From Plutella xylostella (taxonomy: Eukaryota; Arthropoda; Insecta; Lepidoptera; Plutellidae): a stretch of DNA of 64,000 nt. A program made the translations under genes and the position numbers. Every line of letters begins with the position of its first letter. The first letter of the stretch is position 1. Shown one piece after another: positions 23,548-32,218 of this stretch. The notes below the pieces were generated by a model. It was not told where the DNA came from and searched no databases. It saw only the letters and a program-made list of their open reading frames with translations. The stretch lies in the NCBI RefSeq assembly GCF_932276165.1, contig NC_063991.1, positions 3,339,001 to 3,403,000 on the forward strand, read 5' to 3'.

Positions 23548-26175
23548 CAGTTACTTTCACATTTATAATATTATTAAGTTAGGATAGTTATGATGTTAAT
23601 GCCAGCGCGAGGGTGCAATTTTTTGAGCCGTTGGCGTGGTTCTTGTCCTAATATACCTATAAAATTAATGAGCGCGACAGTATCCCCGGCCGATCCTGAG
23701 CAATGAGAGTGCTCGGCCGAGGATACTGTCTCGGCCACTCTACTCAGTAGGTGTAATTAGAGTACAATTCTATTCTATTCTATTCTCTGTGGGGGTGTCA
23801 GTACCTGCACCTGTCTCTCTCTAATGGAACCTTTGTGCATATCCCCAAGGTCTAAACTGCCTTCCTAAGCTTGGACCATTTCCCACCACGCTGGTCCACT
23901 GAGGGTTGGTGTGTTCACATATCTAGATTTGCTAGATCTAGATATGCAGGTTTCCTCACGATGTTTTCCTTCACCGTAAGAGCGATGGTTTACATTGTAC
24001 TTAAATTCCAAAAAGAAATCATTGGTACAGCGCCGGGATTCGAACCCGCATCTCTGGCGTGAGAAGCGGGCGCTTACCCGACTGAGCTACCACCGCTATA
24101 TTGCAGCAGGGTATAAGAAGAAGCAGCAAATACCTTGCAAGCAGTCGCAGCCCTCGGCCTCCTTCCTGATGACGTCCATGACAGAGTCCACCAGCTCCGC
24201 GCCCTCCGTGTAGTGCCCCTTCGCCCAGTTGTTGCCTGGAAGAAACGGATGTTTGAGGATAAGACTGATGTGTGTGGATCTACTTTTCAAGATCATCATG
24301 ACTAGGCTGACTGACGCATCTATTAGATAATTAATAATTTTCCACTGCTGAGGCCTTCCTCTTATTATTAGATTAAAAGAAACATTGAGACTAAGGGTGA
24401 CTTGCATCAAATAAAAAACTAATGCTGTTCTGCTTACATAGTCAGTATACTGTCAAAGCAAGAGAGCAATGGATTTAAGGTTTTGTAAACCCTTTTTAAG
24501 GCTTTTTAACGGGGGGAAATGGTATCAAATTAAATACTTTGACGATACGCCATTTAGTTCATTTGTAGTCAGCAGGAGTAGTACTTCAGTTTGAACCTAA
24601 ACAGCATCACTTTGAGAGACAATAATCCATCAAGCTCTACAGTGTTCACTGATAAAACCCCACCCTACAACTCACCAGCGCCGCTCTGTCCAAACACGAA
24701 GTTGTCAGGTCGGAACAGCTGCCCGTACGGCCCGGAGCGCACAGAGTCCATGGTCCCGGGCTCCAAGTCCACCAACACCGCTCGGGGGACGTAGTGACCT
24801 GGGGATTAGAGGCTTGTTGAAAGGAAAGTTTACTCTTCGAATGCAGTTGCACTTTTGTTTAAACTATTAGATGATTAGTTTAAACAAAAATCTACTTTTT
24901 TAATCATTGCTTAGCAGTTTACACCCTGCACTGCCTCACCTCAAGGCTTATCTCTCTTATGCTGACTGTACAAGATACAAGTTTTATAGTCCAACTAACT
25001 AATAAGTACAGAAATATACATTTATATTTTATTCTTTTTTATTCTTTTCTTTTTTGCTCTGCACCATAAAACTATGAAAACCAAAGAAGGGTAGCATTTC
25101 ATCACTGTCCTAACCTTAGGCGAGGTCACCACACTGAAGGTGTTTTATTAAGCCTTTAATAGCCATGGGGCCATGGGTAATGAGGAATGGAATAGGCCTT
25201 CTTCCATTGTAATCTATGATTTCATGATTCCAGTCCTTATCAGTAATTTAAATTTTATTACCTTTACAGTTATGGTCTATCAAACATCTAGTGTGGCAGT
25301 CAATCAAGGTATTACTATTATCCCAGCCCATTCTAGCAACCTAACTACACAATTTATTTTTTATTATTTTAGCATCTTTAGTTCTTGAAGAATGCTGAAG
25401 AAGCTACACTTTGTTATTTTGATATGATTAAAGATTGTAAGTTATATTAAACTCACCACTGCCAGCCTCATTGTAGTAGACGCTGATCCTCTCAAGCTGC
25501 TGGGGGTTCTGCCCCATGTAGACCCCGTCTGGACCCACGCCATGCTCGTCCGAGATGATCTCCCAGAACTGTGCATATAGGACGCTGTTATAAGTATAGT
25601 TATTGAAAAGGGGAGGGCATCTGGTGCCCATTCGCCACTGCGACCTAAAATATCTTGTGACTGCCGAGCCTTTGTGTGTAATGTAGAAGATATTTTACAC
25701 TCTTTACTGTACCAAAAAATCACAGAAAAATAAAAATATTAAAAATACATAGGTACAGGTGAACATAGGTAGATTGGTTAATAAAAGCACAACCATCAAC
25801 CATATCGACTCTTTAAACTCCCATGCAATTCTGCAATGTCAGCAGTTGCATTTTAGACTTCAAATTACAGAAAAAAAAATCACCACAAGTATTTGTAGTG
25901 ATGCATTTTGGTATTCAGAGTCCCTCCTACTAACCGAGGGCTAAACAATCGAAGCATACTTATGTGAATAAGTTTTATAAAGATTTAAATGGCAAATCTG
26001 CCGTTTCTAATTTGTAACCTCAACCGTTTGACCTCGATATTATCGAATTCCTGCATGGATGAGGGATCACGGAATACGATGGACTGTACGTAGATAAAGT
26101 GTTAAATAATTAACTTACCTTTGAGCCAATCTGGTTACCGCACTGGCCGGCCTGAACATGCACTATTTCACGCAT
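18170..26175 (-). CDS. Beta-tubulin, divergent isotype, complete, 449 residues
   Basis: The gene encodes beta-tubulin, which pairs with alpha-tubulin in microtubules and hydrolyses GTP. Twelve coding exons, in gene order, are 26119-26175, 25457-25568, 24676-24798, 24134-24235, 22817-22944, 21674-21841, 21029-21143, 20603-20673, 20022-20161, 19360-19519, 18722-18823 and 18170-18241. They sum to exactly 450 codons. The start MREIVHVQAGQCGNQ is canonical (usual MREI motif). The GTP motif GGGTGSG, QLTHSLGGG and SEQFTAMFRRK are intact. Two regions differ from common insect beta-tubulins. The M-loop reads PLTAKNSFDYRAQSV where the usual form is close to PLTSRGSQQYRALTV. The 23-residue acidic tail ends DEDVEFDEQEEYEQEEQN. 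The tail resembles the EGEF-type motif of axonemal beta-tubulins, so a ciliary or sperm role is plausible. The exon-9 donor is an unusual GTTGTT. Eleven introns is many for an insect beta-tubulin; several are filled with SINEs and MITEs. Confidence 0.95.
19564..19828 (-). repeat. tRNA-derived SINE, type I, in tubulin intron
   Basis: It has the same head and body as 9385-9650, including GACATCTCACACACGGCTAT and CGAACCCGGGACCTTCGGC. Several point changes in the A-box region (CACCACACCATTCAGCAGTC) suggest an older insertion. Confidence 0.7.
19856..20001. repeat. Tc1/mariner-like MITE, TA-flanked, copy 1
   Basis: The left end CAGATTGTTGCAAAAAGGGT and right end TTTTTGCAACACCCTG are inverted and flanked by TA. 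A fuller copy is at 49653-49893. Together with the SINE at 19564-19828 it makes up nearly all of the intron between tubulin exons 9 and 10. Confidence 0.65.
21868..22134 (-). repeat. tRNA-derived SINE, type II, with 12-bp target duplication
   Basis: GAGGTGGTTAGT is duplicated at 21856-21867 and 22135-22146. The minus-strand head (GACGACCGAATGGCGTAGTG) is the same as in type I, but the body differs and runs through GGGGTGCAGCAATGCACC-like sequence to GAGTGCGTG and a poly(T) tail. A second copy is at 56066-56336. It lies directly upstream of tubulin exon 6 (21674-21841). Confidence 0.8.
22465..22760. repeat. LINE-derived remnant in tubulin intron
   Basis: It contains GTCTCACTGCTGGGCAAACA and TGTCAATGGCATCCTCG. 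The word CACTGCTGGGCAAA recurs at 42155-42168. Fragments of this type usually derive from 3' parts of non-LTR elements; the exact family is not known. Confidence 0.4.
23349..23583 (+). repeat. Dispersed repeat with internal (GACA)n
   Basis: It starts CTAGCTGTTCCCGCGCGCTT, continues through GGGTCTAGACCGTATGTATA and a (GACA)n run (about 23503-23547), and ends TTTCACATTTATAATATTA. Copies are at 58347-58556 (same strand) and 46644-46850 (opposite strand). The (GACA)n length differs among copies. Confidence 0.7.
23765..24098 (-). repeat. Bm1-like tRNA-derived SINE, full length
   Basis: On the minus strand the head reads AGCGGTGGTAGCTCAGTCGG, and a B box GGTTCGAATCCC follows. The body contains GTGAAGGAAAACATCGTGAG and ends in an (AGAAT)n tail. 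A second copy at about 62185-62630 is interrupted by a MITE. It looks tRNA-like at 24028-24097 but is continuous with the SINE body. Confidence 0.7.
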
Positions 26176-27112
26176 TTTAAAATAAAATAGAAAATATTTG
26201 ACGAGTAAAAAAACAAATGAGTTCTACGACTGGAATTCCAAAATTGAATTTGCACCTCGAAATTTGAACTCGATAATTACTTTATGAGCTACACTATGAT
26301 ATCACAGTAAATTATCTTGTTCTTATCAGCGTATTGCTGATAGACTTCAATGATTCAGTTCAGATAAATTCAGTATCACAATGCGATGCGACTTTGAATA
26401 TTTTTAACTGACATTCATTTTAAAATGGCCGCGAACAAGTTGCAATTTTTATTTCCAGACGCTTCTTTTTTATGACGCATCAAATTTAATTAAAATTTTA
26501 TTTTTTGCAGTGTTGGCGATAACCTTTGGCCAAGTGTGTGATTATTTAATAATCGACTTCAAAAAATAATATTCCCCTTTGTTATTCTCTTATCACCTTG
26601 TTTGAATTTAAAACTTTTAAAAGTGTTTTAGAACGAAAAAAACCGCCAATATTATTTTGATTTGAAAATCTAAAGGGTTCGTTTAGTTTGCTACTGAAAC
26701 AAAGGCGAAGGCGAGCACTAGAACCAAACTTTCCCTACGCGGAGATTCTTACAATCATAAATTTCATAAAAGTTACCTTTAAAACTATACTCATCACATA
26801 AATAATATAAAGAAGAGGTACTGTAGCATTTCCCGCCAATATTGCAATAAATAGTCACCTACTTGAAAAAATAAACGGACCCCTCTTTTGACATCCGGAT
26901 CCGTATGGAATGGCAGATGCGATCGAAAACTTTATAGCCTTAAGCCATGGTCGCATATTTTCATTCACATTTTTCGATGTGGAATTAAAATTAAATTTTA
27001 ATAACACTACAATGAAAACAATAGTAGGTAAAATAATTTACTACGGAAATTTCTATTTTTTTACATTACATCTATATCATTATGATAGTTTTTAACTATA
27101 TAAGTGTGATAT
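26176..27112. other. Tubulin upstream region
   Basis: AT-rich sequence between the tubulin start codon and the MULE element. It should contain the tubulin promoter and 5' untranslated region, but I see no TATA box or initiator I would defend. The short open frame at 26910-27095 has no recognisable content. Confidence 0.4.
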
Positions 27113-29622
27113 CGGTTCCCCTCATCTGGCATAATCTTTATTGCCCAAAACTCGTTTCGCATAACTCGTATGGTCTAAACTTTTTTTGCCGAAAACTCAC
27201 ATCGCTAAGACTTATGTGGCATAAGGCTCGTTATGTCTAAAACTCTTTAGGCACAATCTTTAAACACCTAAGTTTCGTTTGCCCAAATTTCTTTTCGTAT
27301 AATCTTGTTTCGCATACTTACCGTGTCTAATAAAATATAAGTAACATAGTCTAACATAATATTATAAAATTCCCTAATTGTAGTAAGTATTTTTTAAAAA
27401 ATCCAGATATGGCGTATGGTACATATAGGTAACAAAAATACAAAAAGGGTATATTATCTTATCATTATCTCGTTTATTTTACACACAGTAAATCATTATA
27501 TATTATTTTAAAAATACACTCTTTAAGTACATTACGATCATATAATATAGTAGGTACTTATATCATTAAACATTATGAATAAATCACATTAATCTTAAAT
27601 TTGCACCAATTGCTCTCAAAAAACCACTCTTTGTATAATCAGCTTGATTATTTATAATACCTTGAATACGGTATATTTTGTCCAGGACTTTCTTTTTTCT
27701 CGCAGGTAATGGGGCACCAATGCTTAGTTTATCTACTTCCATAAGAGAGAATTTAAGCTCTTTTATAAGTTGGATCGACAATTTATAGAAGCCTATATGA
27801 TTAGCACCAGCTATTGTATTAATTCGGTGATGCCAGGCTTCTGCATTATTTTGTGTTCTTGGTATATTTTGATCTATTAATTCTTTCGTACTCTATTGGT
27901 GCGGTTCATACTTAGGTGCTGATGTACTTGTTCCATTTATGTAATTTTCGCTAAACCATTGCGCAATCACCTCAGCCTCCGGGGAGATATTACGGCGCCA
28001 TTCATCGAAATAAGCTGGTATATCGTCAGGGGATAAATACGACAATGCGAATAAACATTTCATTTCTGTGGCGAATGTAATATTCTTCCCATATAGTGTT
28101 TGAAAGCCCTGACTTTGAATACGCCGGTAAATAATTTGTCCTAGATGGAAATTACAACCTTTAATTGCAACATTGTCGAAATATTGTCTTATGCTCAATC
28201 GTGACGCTTTTTCAAAATCCATAATACAGTATCGAGGGCATAAATTAATGCCAGCAGATTCGCAACATTCAAGTATCATTTCAAAAAATGAATCATAACT
28301 AGCCTTATCTTTGTGGCTTAAAAGGCCAATTACCATTGGAAACGTTTTGTTTTGATGTGTTGATCCATGGATGGTGTATAGCTGAGTAAAAACATTTGGA
28401 GTTATTTTAAACGTGCCATCCATGAGGTAAAATTTTGATTGTCCTAAAATGGTCAGTAATACTTTTGTAGTGTATATGATAATTCGTTTCCCATTGAACA
28501 TTTTATCCTTCACTATTAAATCTGCTTCTTCGTCGTCGTCACCTTGTAAAATGCTCATATCCAATTCGAAATCAATATTTTCTGGCTCCTTGATTAATTT
28601 AGACATTTTCTTTTTGCTTCTGTGTATCACTTGTCTTAGATTACGTTGCGTTGGTAGATAAGCTGAAATAAAAAATAAAAATCGTTTAATTTCTCAATAA
28701 AAATGCGAGTTGGTCACACACTCACCCGTGAAGGGTTCCTGTAACGGTATTGCAAATTAAAATAATTTAAATTAATTATATTAGAAATTTCATTTTTAAA
28801 TCAAACAATGTAGTTTAGAGTAAGAATACGGTAAGTAAGTATATAGGTAGGTACATACCCCGTATTTCTGGCAACGTTGTAGCAATAGAATCATTTATGA
28901 TCTGGCTTGGCTTTTTTGTCGTGTGTTCAATTGAATCCTGTTTTATAATATTTATAACATTTGCAACGTTTGCCCTCAAAACATCAGGATCATGATTGTG
29001 TTCCTTATCATTCCTGCTAACAAGCGTATGCTTTTCGCTTTCCCGATCGTAAACTGTGATTATCCTTGACTTACAGGAATATTGTTTGTTGCGTCTCAAC
29101 TCACACGCCCAATAGTATCTATTGCTTTGCACTGCGTTTTTTTCAAACACAAATCCATTTATTTCCAACTTCACTCCCATTTTTTTTTATTTAAACATAT
29201 TCAAATCACTATTCTCCGGATTATCCATTTTAATAATTCAACGGCAATATCACACGCAAACGATAATACTGATAATACGATTTTAATTTAATATTTTTTA
29301 TTTTCCAATCTACCCGACGTCGACGCAACAACTATAAGCTCCTGCTCGATAAATAAGAGCAATAAATTTCAACTACGAGTAATCTCAAGTCATAACAAAA
29401 ACCGAAAAAAAAAACTTTTGCGAAACAAAGTCTAGGCCAAATAAATATTGAACATATCAAGATTATGCCATTTCATTATTATGCCAAACAAGATTATGCA
29501 AAAACAGTTTTTACTAAACGACATTTATGCCATACAATTTTCGGCGTAACGAGACTTTGACCAAACGTTACTATGCAATACGAGATTGGGCTAATAAATC
29601 TTAGGCCTAAAAAGGTAGAACC
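27113..29622 (-). mobile_element. MULE-type DNA transposon with 9-bp target duplication
   Basis: GTGTGATAT stands at 27104-27112 and again at 29623-29631. The ends are short inverted repeats (GGTTC at the left, GAACC at the right). From 27120 to about 27330, and in inverted orientation from about 29440 to 29610, run about a dozen degenerate 15-17 bp words close to GCCTAAAACTCGTTTC, such as GCCCAAAACTCGTTTC and GCATAACTCGTATG. Between these arrays lies a transposase gene (27584-29180). Size, target-site length and transposase class fit the Mutator-like (MULE) superfamily. A short copy lacking the gene is at 59861-60320. It is inserted between the divergent tubulin and TMEM267 genes. Confidence 0.85.
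27584..29180 (-). pseudogene. FLYWCH + MULE transposase gene with in-frame stop
   Basis: Exon 1 (28859-29180) encodes an N-terminal FLYWCH-type zinc finger: YYWACELRR, then Cys in YSCKSR, then EHNHD. A GTATGT intron leads to exon 2, starting at 28662. Exon 2 carries the MULE transposase domain with YLMDGTFK (first catalytic Asp) and CIMDFEKA (second Asp), plus GCNFHLGQ. The frame meets TAG at 27893-27895 after 363 codons. The same frame then continues for 102 more codons (STKELIDQ ... NNAEAWHHRIN ... GANLRLM) to 27584. Because the probable catalytic Glu (in NNAEAWH) lies after the TAG, the truncated product should be inactive. Everything else is open, so the inactivation looks recent. Confidence 0.8.
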
Positions 29623-29753
29623 GTGTGATATGGCGAAATTTATCCAAAACGCACTTTATTTACAAATGAATTTCGATCAAAATGTGATGAAAGTTTAAAG
29701 TTATTTTTGTAATTTTATTTGTATTTAAACCAATTATTGCGCCGGATTTAGCA

Positions 29754-30614
29754 ATGAAACATGCGAGGGAAATAGTTACCTTATTAATCGCATTTACAGC
29801 GTTTTTCGGTGACTATGTTGTGTTTCAATCAAAATTGTCCAATTCAAAACTGTTGAAAGCTTTAGCAGACAGTGCTGTTCACGGCATTTTGGGCTGTTTA
29901 TCAGCATTAGCCTTCCTCAGCAACGATACTAACTATTCCACACAGACGCTGATGTACAATGTTATGTTCTGCACACTCATTTCCTGTCTCATTGATGTTG
30001 ATCATATTTTTGTAGCCAAATCCTTTTCACTTCAGGTAAGAACTTATAATTAATTAAGTACTGATTAGATATGCACTAGACAGTACGTTATGGATAGGCC
30101 TCTCTCATTTATTCCATCCCAAAGGTTGCCTGGAAGTTATATCTTTTAGTTACATACTGATATATTGTATTATTTCAAGTTTAAAACTGTACTTAATTAT
30201 TGTATTGCACTCTGTCCTTATATAGATAAGCCGTTATACATAATCACTAACATAAATTACCTTACCATCTGCTTTCAGGACTTAACAAACACCAAATCAC
30301 GAGGTTTCCTTCACTGCACTTCGCTCTGGCTGTTTGTGACTATTTCCCTACTCACATACAGTTACATTACGAAAAAAGTCAACATATTCTCTATGACCTG
30401 GATGCTAATACTTGCATTCTCTAGTCATCACATCCGGGACGGCAACCGAAGAGGGCTATGGATGTACCCATTTGGACACACTCCACCGATACCGAAGTAT
30501 CTTTACATAGGATTGACTATGTTCCTACCGCATCTTCTTGCCGTCATATACAGGGTGACAAAGCCAACGAGACACACCGTGTTGGACTACAGTGATGTGG
30601 TTACATTAATTTAA
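29754..30614 (+). CDS. TMEM267: TMEM267 orthologue, multi-pass membrane protein, 205 residues
   Basis: Two exons, 29754-30035 and 30279-30614, join in phase 0 through a GTAAGA donor and a TTTCAG acceptor. The product is hydrophobic, with about five to six membrane segments (for example IVTLLIAFTAFFGDYVVF and LMYNVMFCTLISCLI). It shows the conserved phrases of the TMEM267 (C5orf28) family: DSAVHGILG, CLIDVDHIF, RGFLHCTSLW and HHIRDGNRRGLWMYPFG. The length is close to the human protein. The conserved His and Asp residues recall metal-dependent membrane hydrolases, but no reaction is known to me. The start is the first ATG in the frame. It sits 131 bases beyond the MULE insertion, so its promoter is close to or inside that element's edge. 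Confidence 0.9.
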
Positions 30615-30885
30615 GGATGGGTGGAGTTGTTCTAAACAACTTTACTCTCAATACAAAAAAACTGTTTTATCAAATCAGCCATAATATGAAAAGAAACTTT
30701 TTCATTTAATTTTCTAGCTAAAGGCAGGCACGAATGGCAATATCTAGTTGTATATTTTACTGTTTATAGATATTAAGACAAACTCAATTTTATTTACCTA
30801 TTAAAACCTAAACAAATTGTAATTAATACTTACATTAACATCACAATAATTAAAACATAGTTTTTTACCTGAATTGTTGCAATCC

Positions 30886-30891
30886 AATAAA
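30886..30891 (+). promoter_or_regulatory. Candidate polyadenylation signal AATAAA for TMEM267
   Basis: AATAAA (in CCAATAAATG), 272 bases downstream of the TMEM267 stop codon, is followed by TGTGTTGTG, a GT-rich element typical of cleavage regions. Confidence 0.45.
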
Positions 30892-32218
30892 TGTGTTGTG
30901 AATTTGTCTCCTATCAGCCTATGGAACCTATCACTCTGCCCCTCCACCCAAGTTTTATAGTGATTGATTTTGTAGGTACATAATTATGGTCCTTTTTTAT
31001 TTTACCAATATAGCTAGATGTGAAGTTGTATTGTGTGATACATGACTTGTTATTATGATTATTTCTACCTTAACTTTACCTCGCTAAGTATTTGTTACTA
31101 TGAAATTAAAAGTATAGGTACCTACTTATTTTTTTCTACTTCCATGCATAATATAATAATTGTGTATTAAGAACCTCTACTATATACCTATTGGTTACTC
31201 ACAGCATTGAAATTAATTAGAATAGAATAGAATAGAATAAATCTTTATTCAAAGAAAACAACTTATGCTATTACATACATCCCACAAAACCAAATGTTAA
31301 TATGGTTTGACTGTGGGTTTAGCCAGCTAGTTACTGTTTTTTTATTAACCGTATTGTTATTTTGACTATTTTGTTATTTTTGTTTAAATAAATTATTTTA
31401 TTTTTTAAATATGTTTCAGTTACGTAATCATTTATCGAATGCTATATTTATGCATGAGCGCATACAGTAAATTAAATGCACTGGCAACATGAGCGCCATC
31501 TGGTATTCGAACCCGGCAACTTTTCAATGTAAGTACCACGCGGTAAACGAGTCCTCATGGAGAGTTGGAGACCACGAACAAAGCGTAGCCTGAGACGCCC
31601 TGCAGCCCGCTTGACCGGCGACCTTAGGACAGAGTGCTGTTAGTTACACTTCTTCTATCGTGTAAAATGCACTAAGCTAACTTCCTCCAGTGTTTTGCTA
31701 CTCTTATTGCGAGATCATTGGCCTTCATCAGGTCTCCTCTCGTTACACTTATTTGTGTGCTTATGATAGTTATGACTTAGGTACCTACGGATGAAGACCG
31801 TTATGTTACCTAGTACTTAGTAGGTAACTGGTAGGTACCTAGGTACTTTATTCGATTCCTGCTTTGTGATTCGCAATCAGGATAGGGTAGAGTTAATAAA
31901 AAAAACTAAACACGGTCTTTGTGGGCAATGTATTTCTTATTCTTAGTTTCTCCTCGTACATTCTCGTCTCATCATACCTATTTTGTTTCACCATTGTTTA
32001 ACAATTATCATAAGTAATATTATGTACTTACTTATAAGTAGACACACGTTAATTGAGAAAACGGAGCAAATGTTCTGGAGGTATGTGCAGAGAAACCTGA
32101 CCCCCCTCTCATAGTAACAATGCTTCTGAGAGGGGTTAGATTTATCCGCCTTATACTGTAGGTACATATTGGCACGGCTTTGAACTAAAACATATCAATA
32201 ATTAACTAGAGAGCACAA
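30892..32218. other. Intergenic region with repeat debris
   Basis: It contains a GAATA microsatellite next to a LINE-like 3' end (about 31205-31330, AATAAATCTTTATTC) and a fragment with GAGACGCCCTGCAGCCC (about 31560-31640) that recurs near 34915-34985. No gene is recognised. Confidence 0.5.

Noticed and set aside
23500..23550. Regular GACA repeats that might suggest a CRISPR-like array
   Set aside because: It is a plain tetranucleotide run inside an interspersed repeat; there are no spacers, and the other two copies differ only in run length.
24028..24097. tRNA-like sequence with good A and B boxes
   Set aside because: It is continuous with a Bm1-like SINE body and an (AGAAT)n tail, so it is a SINE head, not a tRNA gene.
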